The notes below the pieces were generated by a model. That model had not been told where the DNA came from. It made no database searches and saw only the letters and a list, made by a program, of their open reading frames with translations. Shown piece after piece: positions 39,946-51,443 of a stretch of DNA of 56,184 nucleotides. Origin of the DNA: Nemertoderma westbladi (lineage: Eukaryota; Xenacoelomorpha; Nemertodermatida; Nemertodermatidae); assembly GCA_032718475.1 (NCBI GenBank), contig JAUCBJ010004984.1, positions 1 through 56,184 on the forward strand, in the 5' to 3' direction. The position numbers and the translations under genes are program-made. The number at the start of each line of letters is the position of its first letter. The stretch's first letter is position 1.

Positions 39946-41125
39946 AGAAAGACCTCTCCTGTCGTAGTAATAAATATGTTATTTACCAAATAAAGGAAAA
40001 GGAACAGAATACAATAAGAAAGCAATAAAACGAGATCTAATATCACAGGTTACAGTTTCACTTTGACATTTGTAAAAGCTCTACTTTTTCATTCGCAGCT
40101 GATATTTATTTCGAATTTAACCACAGAGAGGGTTCTATCTTGGTTGCATCTGAGGTACTACAATGGATATATAGCGCTCCCATATCTCGGAAATTGAGAT
40201 GTGCGAAATAAATTATGAATTGGCCTTGGTACTTGAATAGTCCTTACAGCAACGTAAGCGTACAGCTTACGTTACCACGTATATAAATTATGTTGTAGGT
40301 TTTGTTTCATTGTTTGACAGATAGTAGTTAGTTTCCTGCCAAAGCTCCTAGCTTAATCAATCCGAGGTGTAGTAAGTAGATGCTTTCATTCCATTGCAGA
40401 ACAATCCTTAATCCATCAATAGAATCAATATGTAATACTGCGAGCATAGAAGATGATAAATCAAAGGGAACTTCGGTATGACAGGAACTGCGGCTACATT
40501 GGCATCGCAGCGTATTAGTGGCAATGCGAGAGGAAGCGAGAGTTATATTCCACGATTCATGGTATCATAAAAACTCGCTCTCGCGTCTGGGCCTCCAATC
40601 TACTCGAGCTGAAGGCAATTCTAAGCGAACCATACTACCTGTAACTCCAAGTCGAGTCGAAGGATCCCTCAAAGATAACTCATCATACATACGGTCAATC
40701 CCTACACGCCCAGGAAGACAGCAGATGGCGGTTTCCATAGCGACAGGGCACGGACACTGAGCGCTGGTAGCAGGCCGTTGGCACTAAGCCTCGGAGGGGG
40801 GATGTTTGATGGCCTCGCTAACAACATCAGCTGTACTGGCTCGCTACTGCCAGTTCCGTATATGCTGTATGGTGAACACAACTTGGAGATTGAGAAATGA
40901 GTGTAAGCGTATAGCTATGTAGCTGGCAACACAACCCGTACCAAAGCCCGTATGGTGTGACTCAATACAATACTCGACAATAAAGGTTGATATTTGCGCG
41001 AAGGCAATATTTAATACGGGGCACTTCCTCCATTGCATATGGCAATAATACAAATCGCTCTATTCTTAGACTAGGAATTGATATTATGTTAGGTGAATTT
41101 TATCAAGATGTGAATATCGCAGATA
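39946..41125. other. no gene seen
   Basis: Intergenic DNA with a perfect 9-bp inverted repeat, AACGTAAGC and GCTTACGTT (40251-40259 and 40265-40273). A partial RepC-like stretch (AATAAAACGAGATC, CAGGTTACAGTTT) lies near 40025-40065. An 80-codon ORF at 40518 shows no recognisable domain. Confidence 0.5.
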
Positions 41126-41385
41126 GGGGGGGGGGGGTGGGGGGGGGAATTTCGACGCAATCCAAATTCATCCCACTCCAGGGGAAAAACGACGCGAATA
41201 AAAACTGATTCCTCTCAAAAATAAAACTGTATCCTGATCTATTGACTTTCGTTTATTGTTTTGGTTAGATTTGGTTAGAATAACGTACCACTGAAACCTG
41301 CTCTCTTCCTTTAATTGGTAAATTAACATGAGACGAAATTTGCCGAGATAGGATTGGCGTCACGCCCCCCCCCCCCCCCCCCCCT
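41126..41385 (+). repeat. dispersed repeat RepC bounded by poly-G and poly-C
   Basis: This is the clearest RepC copy. A G run with one T (41127-41148) is followed by TTCGACGCAATCC, CTCCAGGGGAAAAACGACGC, CTATTGACTTTCGTTTATTG, AATAACGTACCACTGAAACC and GCCGAGATAGGATTGGCGTC. It ends in about 19 C (41366-41384). The G and C runs form inverted termini of a roughly 260-bp element. Confidence 0.85.
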
Positions 41386-42117
41386 GTCTTGAATATCAAT
41401 TGTTTTCTTCAAATAAATCATTACTTGTTCTCGTCGTTTCCCTTTACGGTATTATGAATCGAATAGAACGTCAAATAGAAAGCCATAATATTTGTATACG
41501 ATACCAATAAGCTCCATATAACTTTGGATGTTGAATGAACCAAACTATAAGAATACGAGTTGAATCTTGAATCGCCACCGATGAGAATTAATTTCATTAG
41601 TTGTTTAGTGTTTTTCATTCAGTGCTGCTTAAATTACAATTACATATTTTCATTCAATAACATTTAAAATGTTGAGTGCTGATCTCCCAGAAATGATAGT
41701 CGAACAAAAAATGAAAACAAATGATAAATAATGCAACCAATAAACTGAGCTAAACTGCTAAACTCAAGGTTTCTAAACCTGTGGAGTGAACTAGGATTAT
41801 CACAGGATAGTATAGTATTGATTGATATTGCATGTTTATATATAAGAGATGATGATGACTTAATATTAGTAATAAATCCGGGTCATATTACAGGGCGATG
41901 AATGATGCTTTCTGACATTTCTTATGTAATAAACTGAGCCAGCTAGCATTAAGCTTTTAAGTTTTAATAGGAGGGAAGGAAATCCACATAACATCATTAC
42001 TGACAACAACACCCCGATAAATGCCCTACGGATTTTCCCTATTGCAAAACATTAGAGAATACAATATTAATACAATCACAATGTGCTGATTATAGCAGTT
42101 TATATTCAACCCTCAAA
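41386..42117. other. no gene seen
   Basis: AT-rich intergenic DNA without a recognised element. Confidence 0.5.
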
Positions 42118-42405
42118 CCCGAGGATCCATTCCTCCAGTAAGACAACCCCCAAACCTGAGGATCCATTCCTCCAGTAAGACAACCCCCAAACACGAGGAT
42201 CCATTCCTCCAGTAAAACAACCCCCAAACCCGAGGATCCATTCCTCCAGTAAGGCAACCCCCAAACCTGAGGATCCATTCCTCCAGTAAGACAACCCCCA
42301 AACCCGAGGATCCATCCTTCCAGTAAGACAACCCCCAAACCCGAGGATCCATCCAGTTCCAGTAAGACAACCCACAAACCCGAGGATCCATCCCTCCAGT
42401 AAGAC
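42118..42405. repeat. 37-bp minisatellite, about 8 copies
   Basis: The unit contains CCCGAGGATCCATTCCTCC and AGTAAGACAACCCCCAAA; GAGGATCC recurs every 37 bp and each unit has a BamHI-type GGATCC. The minus strand is open in all three frames purely through the unit length. It is followed by the shared segment at 42412-42429. Confidence 0.95.
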
Positions 42406-42429
42406 ACGTTCGTGGGGCCTTCGCGCAGC

Positions 42430-43095
42430 CCGAGGCTCAGTTTCTGAGATACAGATTAATATTGGGCGTTTCTAAATAAACAAATAAATCTAAATAAATA
42501 AACTTATGTTATTGGTAGTATGTTAAACTCATAAAGTAATATATTAAATATTTCAGGCGTGGAGGCGACCCAATTTGTAAGAAATGCCGATAGTATTGAT
42601 ACTGAGAAATTAATTTATCATGTCAACACCTCAACGAAATTATTTAGCTAATTATTTTAAAGAATCATGATTAAGTACTCGGCCAATCATTTTGTAAGCT
42701 AAACACAATAACCAAGCTGGCTTATAAGTCTGGCTCATTACAATGATGCCTTTGAGTAGAGGTGAGGTGTGGTTGCACTGGTTCCCTTCCAAGCTAGGCT
42801 AGGCATGACAGCGAAGGAGAGAGCTATAATAGCTGGAGACGGGGCATTTTAATAAGTTAATTACGTTTAGATCAATTAAAAACACATTTCTTAAATAAAA
42901 TAAATCTCTTGAGCTAATTAAAAACTATAATGGAATGGGGTATGGGGAATACAGTTGTATAATTATTAAGTATAATTAATTAAATCTTATACAAGAAAAT
43001 AATTAATATCCTTTAAGAAGCAGGTTGAAAATGCTGTTTTTACCCTAATCAACTTAATTAACTGCTATTATCTTAGCTTCTCGAAGGCCACAACG
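42430..43095. other. no gene seen
   Basis: AT-rich intergenic DNA with TTAATTAA-type words. Nothing recognised. Confidence 0.5.
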
Positions 43096-43752
43096 AGTAT
43101 TCACTCCGTTGTTTATGACCGCGTAGGGAGACCTCTAGTATTCACTCCGTTGTTTATGACCGCGTAGGGAGACCTCTAGTATTCACTCCGTTGTTTATGA
43201 CCGCGTAGGGAGACCTCTAGTATTCACTCCGTTGTTTATGACCGCGTAGGGAGACCTCTAGTATTCACTCCGTTGTTTATGACCGCGTAGGGAGACCTCT
43301 AGTATTCACTCCGTTGTTTATGACCGCGTAGGGAGACCTCTAGTATTCACTCCGTTGTTTATGACCGCGTAGGGAGACATCTAGTATTCACTCCGTTGTT
43401 TATGACCGCGTAGGGAGACCTCTAGTATTCACTCCGTTGTTTATGACCGCGTAGGGAGACCTCTAGTATTCACTCCGTTGTTTATGACCGCGTAGGGAGA
43501 CCTCTAGTATTCACTCCGTTGTTTATGACCGCGTAGGGAGACCTCTAGTATTCACTCCGTTGTTTATGACCGCGTAGGGAGACCTCTAGTATTCACTCCG
43601 TTGTTTATGACCGCGTAGGGAGACCTCTAGTATTCACTCCGTTGTTTATGACCGCGTAGGGAGACCTCTAGTATTCACTCCGTTGTTTAGGACCGCGTAG
43701 CGAGACCTCTAGTATTCGCTCCGTTGTTGTTGTTGTTGTTGGTGGTGTTGTT
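43096..43752. repeat. 41-bp homogeneous satellite ending in (GTT)n
   Basis: About 15 copies of a 41-bp unit (AGTATTCACTCCGTTGTTTA followed by TGACCGCGTAGGGAGACCTCT). Nearly all copies are identical. One internal copy has ACATCTA for ACCTCTA, and the last copy has several changes (TTTAGGACC, TAGCGAG, TTCGCTCC). The array runs into a short GTT/GGT microsatellite at about 43722-43752. There are no unique spacers, so it is not CRISPR-like. Confidence 0.95.
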
Positions 43753-43790
43753 TATTTCTCGTTAGGTTTTGGTATTGAAGGCTTTGATAC

Positions 43791-44075
43791 GGCCCCAGTG
43801 GCTCAGTTGGCAGAGCGTGGGACTTGGAATCTCTAAGAACCAAGTTCTATCCCCATTCCGGTGAATGTTTTTTGTTGTAAAATTGGTAGCAAGCCATTCA
43901 TGGAGAAAGTTCATGCGTCAGTAGACGCGATTACGCGCTTGTTATTACTCCAAGCTTTAACTATTTACACCAACTATTTACGCCAAGAAGTGCTTTTGAA
44001 GTAATAATGAAGCACCTTGAAGTAATATCTCTGATTCCAGATGTCGTGGGTTCGAGCCCCACGGGGAGCGGGGTA
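43791..44075 (+). repeat. split tRNA-like sequence (interrupted tRNA relic or SINE)
   Basis: Bases 43791-43834 look like the 5' half of a tRNA. The A box TGGCTCAGTTGG is at 43799-43810, a GCTC/GAGC D stem is present, and an anticodon-like loop CTTGGAA follows, with TGG at the anticodon position. A weak B-box-like GTTCTATCC sits at the correct spacing (43844), but its T stem does not pair. A well-formed T arm, GTGGG-TTCGAGC-CCCAC, occurs only at about 44047-44063. ATCTCT is present on both sides of the intervening 190 bases (near 43829 and 44025), which would fit an insertion with target duplication. A tRNA-derived SINE is the main alternative. Confidence 0.5.
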
Positions 44076-44379
44076 TAAAAATCTTAATTTCAGCACGAAT
44101 TCTTTAAAGATACTATAGCCAGGGAACTTTGAAGCTACCAGTTCCCTCTTATTGGTGATCTCAGAGAAAACTGTGAACTATGCCTCGTTCACAAGTGGGA
44201 GTCTCCTCTTGTGCATAATCCAAGGCATAATGTATAAGGAAATGATGCTCTTGGTCTGACTTTAATAACATAATAAAAATAAATAGAATGATTTGTATAG
44301 CGCCGCTTAACATGCCGATCAGAGGCGCTTAAAACTAAATGAAAGGATTTCCCCTGTAAAAGGATGAATTTTGATTGCG
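44076..44379. other. no gene seen
   Basis: Intergenic DNA with a short stem, AGCGCC near 44298 and GGCGCT near 44324. Nothing else recognised. Confidence 0.4.
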
Positions 44380-44625
44380 TAAAAAGTCCACCCCTATCTG
44401 CTCTCTACAGTGGAAATTCACATATAAGAGCAAATTATTCGATACCAAACCTGTTCTATTGGCTTTCGTTTATTGTTCTGGATAGAATAAAGTGTCACTG
44501 TAACCTGCCCCTTTCCTTCAATTGATAATTTAACAGAAACTAAGTATTAATATATGAATTCACAGAAAAAAGATTTGCGTCCAGCCCACCCCACCCAGCC
44601 ACCCCCCCCCCCCCCCCCCCCCCAC
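44380..44625 (+). repeat. dispersed repeat RepC with a poly-C edge
   Basis: RepC plus orientation: CACATATAAGAGCAAATT, ACCTGTTCTATTGGCTTTCG, TTATTGTTCTGGATAGAATA, CACTGTAACCTGCCCCTTTC. It ends in CCACCCAGCC and about 22 C (44602-44623). Confidence 0.8.
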
Positions 44626-46535
44626 CGCATCTCTATATCGAGCACAACCGGAATCAAATACAGCGCCACCTGGCGGATGGCCACTGAATTGCACCACGCC
44701 AGGTACGGCGTAATTTAGAAGCTTTCATAAAACATTATATGAAAGCGAAAGGTTTAAATACATAGACCTACTGATCTATATCGCAATGGAACGTCTCGAG
44801 ACAGCAGATAGATGGGGACACAACGCATCACGTAGCTGTTGATTTATGGTAGCTAATAGCTATGGAAGGATATTATTCATTCATAGATTAATTTAATACC
44901 AAAAATATTGACAATACTGAGCGCAGAATAACATGCAGGCCACGTTCGTTATACTCAATCAATAACGTTGTCATCATGCCATCTACTGAACTACCCACGT
45001 TCATTTTATAATTTCAATAAAAATGAAAGGCTAATGCGCTAATGGTTAGACGGTTAGGCCCTACTATTACTTATATTTAAAAAGCATTAAAAAATTATTA
45101 CTTAAAAAAGCAACTATCACAATAGGATTTTAATTGTAAAATTAAAATATACCGTACTTACTTTAAACAATAAATTCAAACAAGAAGCAGTATAAAATGA
45201 TATAATGAATACCATTAATTAAATATAAATTATTAATTTGTAAATTTACCTGGTTTTCTTCCAGTCCCAGATGTACAAACTGATCTGTTGATCCCGTTTA
45301 TCGTAGGATGTCGTATTAATCCCGTTTATATGTGTAAACATAAACTAAACAATGTGGTTGTATCAACGCAAGCATATGAAACATTGATGTTGTCAAGCGA
45401 TAAATTAGAACCATAAATATTAGGCCTACAAACTTAGTATTTTGGAAGATCTAATCTACATTCGGATATTAAATGACAAGATTTTGGCAATAGTGGAAGT
45501 ATTGATCAGACAGATATATTGCAACTCTAAGAACAAGCAGACTTCCATCAATGAATAACCTTTGTTCGCTAAATGGAATGTTTAGTACATACAAGATGGT
45601 GAATAATATGTAGTGATTACTCAATAGTCAATAACGCCGTGCTGCTAAAGTGTTCAAGAGAACGAAAGCAGATGGTTACAAAGCAAAGATAATGGCTACA
45701 ACGCCATTGGGTCTCAACCACAAACGACATCAGCCAGCCCTGCTTGCAATAAATATATTCTACTACAGTTTCGATGGCAGCAGCGAGCGGCTTTACTCTG
45801 AGACAATATCATAGGCTGGCCGTATTTTAGTAGTTAGTTACGCTGCGTGTCAAATAGGCTGAGCTAGTAGGAGTGAGATGGAGAGAGAGACTTGCTACCG
45901 TCAGCTAGGTTGAGAAGGATGCATCTGGAGCTTGGCATTGATTGCAAAGTAATACAGGACGGAGTACTAGCTGATTCTGGCAGGGTGTAGCTAGCTGGGC
46001 CTTGGTTGGTCGCTCATTATTGCTGATACTAAAGGCGGTCCATGAATGGGCCAGTAGTGAAGGGTAATATACATGGCTGATATGGGTGGTGGTAGAGAGA
46101 TTTATCTTTTATGCTGGCTTGGTTTCTCTCCTCACAGCAGAAACATCTCAAGGGAAGGATATGGAAGGATACAAAGATCATGTTAGTCGGAAATGCAAAC
46201 GAAATTAATTGATGTATCGCATTGTCACGCAGTTACAAGTTCCTTACTCCGAATCAAATAAAACACGTGTTATTAGCAATATCAGAAGTCGAATAGACTT
46301 AATGTGAGCTATCTGATTATTTATAAATTACCTCTCATAGACGACAACCTTACTACCACAATTATAAAGGTATACTAGGTTGCTGTTCTCCTTTGATGGA
46401 AACAAATATTGTATGTGCGAGGTGCAATCTTGGGAATAATATAATTGAATAAAATTTAATATAAAACAGCGGCTCTACTCAGTTTATAGTGCTTAAATAA
46501 CGACGATAAGTTGACATAATGTAACAAAATTACGT
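44626..46535. other. no gene seen
   Basis: Nearly 2 kb of AT-rich intergenic DNA. No ORF of note, no tandem array and no recognised mobile element. Confidence 0.5.
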
Positions 46536-46735
46536 ACATCATTGTGTGAAACTGCAAACTGGCACTATTCAACGTTTATGACCCTTGTTTATTTATGTAA
46601 ACCTCCCTCGCTAGTCGCTATGCTCGCTCGGGACATAAATTCCCTCGGGTCATATCGCTGAAAAATGCTACATTTCACACAATGATGTAAAAAGCTATTA
46701 CACCCCCCCCCCCCCCCCCCCCCCCCCCACCTCAA
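46536..46735. repeat. inverted-repeat element with a poly-C edge
   Basis: ACATCATTGTGTGAAA at 46536-46551 is the exact inverse of 46673-46688. The right arm is followed within 15 bases by about 27 C (46702-46728). This may be another small element with a homopolymer terminus; its family is unknown. Confidence 0.55.
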
Positions 46736-46886
46736 CCTCTCCGTTATACAAACTATGCCATTTATAACATTGAAAAAATAAAACAGTGCTTTATATGCTG
46801 ATGACAACGAAATGAATTATTTACCAAGTAACGATGTCAATTGCACATCAAGGGGTGATAAGGGACGAACCCAAAAAATAACAATA

Positions 46887-49205
46887 CCACAGGCACAGAC
46901 GTACCACGAACACAACACGTACCACGAACACCACAACGAACCACGAACACCACACCGTACCACAAACACCACAGCAGTACCGCAAACATATACCACGAAC
47001 GCTACACAGTAAAACGAACACCACACAGTACCACGAACACCACATCGTACCACGAACACCGCAACGAACCACGAACACCACACCGTACCACGAACTCCAC
47101 ACCGTACCACGAGCACCACAGCAGTACCACGGACTCCACCGCCCTAACCACAAACACCACAGCTGGATCACGAACACCACACCGTACCACGAACACCATA
47201 CCGTACCACAAACACCACAGCAGTACCGCAAACACCACACTATACCACCCACACCACAGCCATACCACAAACGCCACACAGTAAAACGAACACCACACAG
47301 TACCACGAACACCACATCGTACCATGAACACTACACTGTACCACGAACTCCACACTGTACAAAGAACACTACTACTACTACTACTACTAGGATCGGCATG
47401 CTGCATTGCAGCTGCATTTTTAAGAATGCTGTGCCGGCTTGTCAACAAAATTGCACCGCCACAACTCCCTATCACCCATGACATTTGCTAGATCATCCGC
47501 ATCTTTAAGGCCAGTGTCCTGAAGATGCGTCACAAGAAAGTCATGGGCTGTCCACCATGCTTATTCACTCCATGAGGCTGCCAAAGTACAAGATTATGCA
47601 CTGGCTGGTCCTCACGGCGAAAGCAATGTCCTGCAAAGCGGAGGCGATTTTGTTCTAGTGTCAAGCTTGGGGGAACCAATGAGACACCTCCAATGTTAAA
47701 TGTGTCTGGTTGGAGATGTGTGCATTGTACTTGACACAATGTACCCGGCGTAGCATTCTTGTGAATGTGCCATCCAGAGATTTGGTGTCCTCAGCGTTAG
47801 AGCCCAGCATGGACTCCCGTAGAGGAGTACTGGAACTACTGCTGCTCTAAATAATCGGACCTTAAGTTTCCGATTAATTCTAGGTGACTTCCAAATCCTG
47901 GAAAGCCTATTCAAGGCTGCCCATGCCTTTCCCTTACGTATTCGAAGGTCCTCACCTGACTTCCGGATCCATGATCCTAGGTAACAGAAGTCGTCCACAT
48001 GCTCAAGCATACCATCCTTTGAGCTTATGCTCATCCGATCAGAGACTTGCTGAGGACTTTCAAAGTTAACTGTCAGAATTTTGGTCTTTCTGGAGTTAAT
48101 AAAAAGACCAACACTAGAAGCAGCATGTTCTAATGAGCTGAGGAGCCGCTGGGCTCCCTCTAATGATTCTGAGAGTACTCCTAAGTCATAAGCAAAGTCT
48201 AGATCAGTTAGGTACTTGGCAGGATTTCCTCGACGTCTGGACTTCTGGACAAAGAACACCACACAGTACCATGAACACCACACGTACCACGAACCAGTAG
48301 CACGAACACAACACCGAACCACGAACACCACACAATACCACGAACACCACAGTTGTACCACGAACACCGCTGCCGTACTACGAACACCTCAGCCTTAACC
48401 ACGAACCCCGCACTGCACCACGAACACCACAACCCGAACCACGAACACCACACTGTACCACGAACACCACACCGTACCACGAACACCACACCGTACCACG
48501 AACACCACTGCCGTACTACGATCACCACAGCCCTAACCACGAACACCACAACCTTAACCACGAACCCCACACTGCACCACGAACCCCACACTACACCACG
48601 AATAACACAGCCCTACCACGAACACCACACCGTACCATAAATACCACACTGCACCACGAACACTACAGCCGTACCACGAACACAACACCAAACCAAGGAC
48701 ACCGCTGCCGTACTACGATAACACCACAACCCTAACCACGAACACCACATCCTTAACCACGAACACCACACCGTACCACAAACACCAAACTGCACTACAA
48801 ACACCACAACCCGAACCACGAACACCACACTGTACCACGAACACCACACCGTAGCACGAACACCACCGAACACCACACCGTACCACGAACACCACTGCCG
48901 TAGTACGAACATCACAGCCCTAACCACGAAAACCACAGCCTTAACCACGAACCCCACACTGCACCACGAACCCCCACACTGCGCCACGAACACCACACCG
49001 TACCACAAACACCACACTGCACCACCAACACTACAGCCGTACCACGAACACAACACCGAACCACGAACCACAACCCTAACCACGAACACCACATCCTTAA
49101 CCACGAACACCACACTGAACCACAAACACCACACTGAACCACGAACACTACAGCCGTACCACGAACACCACATCGTATACCACAGTCACACCACGAATAC
49201 AACAT
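46887..49205. repeat. 19-bp satellite, split by a LINE
   Basis: Degenerate units of about 19 bp (CCGTACCACGAACACCACA and variants such as ACTGCACCACGAACCCCAC). The array covers about 46887-47369 and 48249-49205. The LINE copy at 47370-48248 lies between the two parts. Long minus-strand ORFs rich in V, W, C and S through the array are artefacts of a stop-poor repeat. Confidence 0.9.
47370..48248 (-). mobile_element. 5'-truncated LINE inserted in the 19-bp satellite, 11-bp target duplication
   Basis: The insert is flanked by ACAAAGAACAC at 47359-47369 and 48249-48259, the likely target-site duplication. On the minus strand it starts within the reverse transcriptase (RGNPAKYLTDLDF). It continues through thumb sequence (GLFINSRKTKILTVNF, FCYLGSWIRKSGEDLR, RKLKVRLFRAAVVPVLLYG), and a frameshift is needed to reach LRFAGHCFRREDQPVHNL. 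It ends in a (TAG)n tail next to the duplication. The catalytic motif reads FAYD instead of the usual ADD form (codon TAT at 48190-48188). It is the same family as 1-1010 and 5045-5440. Confidence 0.85.
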
Positions 49206-50249
49206 CCATGATGCCACAATTCCACGGCCAATGTATGTTACCCTGGTACCCAACTATATTGTATCATAAATCCTTTTTATTTAGACGTTCTCAATTTTCG
49301 TGATGGCCGTGGGGTACAGTTTCTACAATAATGTTTTGGTCACGTGACACATTAATGTTTGATCGCTTCTAGGATGACGCTACAGGCTTCACAAGAGCGA
49401 ATGTTCACGCAATCGGTTAAGACACAATACACTTCCAGGCTCCATTGCATTCACACTGCACGACAAAGGAAACACAGCCTATCCATATTACCATTGAGAT
49501 GCATATTCCGCAGTGAGTTGCGTTGCTGGCAAATCATCAAGTTATGTGCTTCCCACAGCCACAATCTTTGATTCGACCAGGACCTATCTTCTACCTGCGC
49601 TCTCCAATAAACCTATAACAGAATTGATGTCAGTTAATTTCCGGTTGGGCGTTGATACAGCCAAACTAGAATTTTGTTACTTTCGACTTCAAATATTCAT
49701 GAAATGATGAATTGATGAAATTGTCAATCATTCAATAGGGATGAAGTGAAGAAAGGAATCATTGTCTAAATATTATGCAGTACATGTAGTTTTGCAATAT
49801 TGGAGAAATGTTTGAGAAACTCCGAAATATTTCCGCGTAATGACCCGAATGTACTGTACTTAAGTAACGAGCAAGTATAGGAGAGGGATGTTAATCAATA
49901 CAATTTCTTTAAAACTATCCAAAAGATCCCCTTTTATGTCAGCAAAAGTGCGGACAATAAATAATTTATACGCCCATGTGAAGAAAACCAGGTTTTCAAA
50001 TTGCAGTCGCCTTTTTATTGCAATTTTATATGTAAAGAATTGTTATTTTTGTAAATTTCTCCATATTTTAAAGCGCACCATTTTTTCGTATAACCTGTGT
50101 AGAGATACTAATTCGTTTATTGTTTTGCTTTATCCCAATCTGAGAAGTTAACATATTTGATGTAATTCTGCGAATGTGAATAATTTGTAGCCTATTAAGC
50201 AAGGATACTAAATTTTACGGTGACCTAGCTTGTACTTTAGAACATGGTT
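49206..50249. other. no gene seen
   Basis: Intergenic DNA. Short ORFs at 49359, 49513 and 49888 lack any recognisable domain or gene context. Confidence 0.5.
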
Positions 50250-50332
50250 AAGAGCCAGAATTTTAATTTTTGCTTTCATTTTTAAGCTACAAGTGTTTGA
50301 AAAATGTGTCCCCTGCGAAATTGCACCAGTTA

Positions 50333-50510
50333 GGCCGCGTTCACACTACCGAGTCAAAGTAAAATTATAAAAAAAATAACAAGAAATATATTTTTTTCTA
50401 GAACGCTCTTATGTATTATATTAGACCAATATAATGTATTATTATTTATTAATGCTAGCTTAGCTATATATATTTTATTTTGACTTTGACTCGGTTGTGT
50501 GAACGCGGCC
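50333..50510. mobile_element. PIF/Harbinger-like MITE, 178 bp, TTA target duplication
   Basis: Both ends start GGCCGCGTTCACAC, then one mismatch, then ACCGAGTCAAAGT-type sequence, giving inverted termini of about 28 bp. TTA flanks both sides (50330-50332 and 50511-50513). The paralogous copy shows a single CAGTTACACC at 53551-53560, that is, the empty site. A three-base TWA duplication is characteristic of the PIF/Harbinger superfamily. There is no coding capacity. Confidence 0.85.
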
Positions 50511-50694
50511 TTACTCTGCAGTTATTTTTCAACCTTATAGTAATTTGTTGGTACTCATGCAAAGCTAACCATGCAAGAATTCCAAATATGCAACACAATC
50601 TATGGTTTTGCACCTGCGCTAGGCTGTTTAATTCAATTAATAAAATCGCTTTATTCTAGAACATTTTGTTTATGTATGAATAGCTACATTATAG

Positions 50695-51395
50695 AGTAAT
50701 GGTTCTGTAAGCCAATACAATTTGTAAACATCAATCATTGTTACTATGGCAACCATGGAGAGTTCTAGAACACCATATAAATGTTATTTAACTATACAAG
50801 AACATAAATAACATAAAATATAATGTTCTAGACAATATAGCTAATAATTTTTAAAATTCAAAACAGCTAGTATTTTAAAATATTTAACCATTTTTTATTA
50901 AATTTAGGGAATTTAGTGATATAAATGTTATAATTTCAGATAGCTAGTACTGTAGTTTTTGTGGCAGCTAATAAAAAAATAATAAAATTTCGCAAAAAAT
51001 TAAATATATCGTACTAAAATTATATAACGTAAAGTGTTGCGACAGAAATACACATTTAGTGTTATAGAAAAAAATTAGTTAAACATCACAGCTAAAAATT
51101 AAATTATGCTGAAAGTTATAGTGTTAACTACTGTAGCATTAGTTACCGTTAAATAAACAGTGAACAAACAATATAAATATAGTGGAATTTCAGCTTATTT
51201 AGCTGTTATTACTAGCTAATTTAAAATTAAAAATATCTAGCTACATGTTCTATATTAGCATTATACTTTGTATTTTATTTATGTTCTAGAATAGTTAAAT
51301 AACATTTATATGGTGGTCTATAACTACTTTTGTTGCCATAATAACAATGATTAAAAGGTTTAAAAAGTGTAGTGGCATACGGAACCATAGCCCAG
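50695..51395. mobile_element. fold-back element of about 700 bp
   Basis: The arms are inverted copies over roughly 180-200 bp. Examples are ACCATATAAATGTTATTTAA at about 50773 and its complement near 51295-51314, and AATCATTGTTACTATGGCAA near 50732 against its complement near 51336-51355. TATAG flanks both ends (50690-50694 and 51396-51400), and the paralogous copy has a single AATAG at this point (about 53779). TTCTAGAA-type motifs recur within the arms. No transposase frame is seen. Confidence 0.75.
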
Positions 51396-51443
51396 TATAG
51401 TGTGAGTAAAGAGGCATTATTGCATTGTTTCCCAGCTACGTAT

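Noticed and set aside
40518-40760. 80-codon plus-strand ORF
   Set aside because: No recognisable domain, signal or neighbouring exon, and the length is compatible with chance.
42090-42407. Three overlapping minus-strand ORFs rich in glycine, leucine and tryptophan
   Set aside because: They are phase artefacts of the 37-bp minisatellite.
43096-43725. Regular direct repeats that might suggest a CRISPR array
   Set aside because: The 41-bp units abut with no unique spacers and the genome is animal.
46817-49253. Long V/W/C/S-rich minus-strand ORFs
   Set aside because: They are produced by the 19-bp satellite in stop-free phases. They join and leave LINE sequence arbitrarily.
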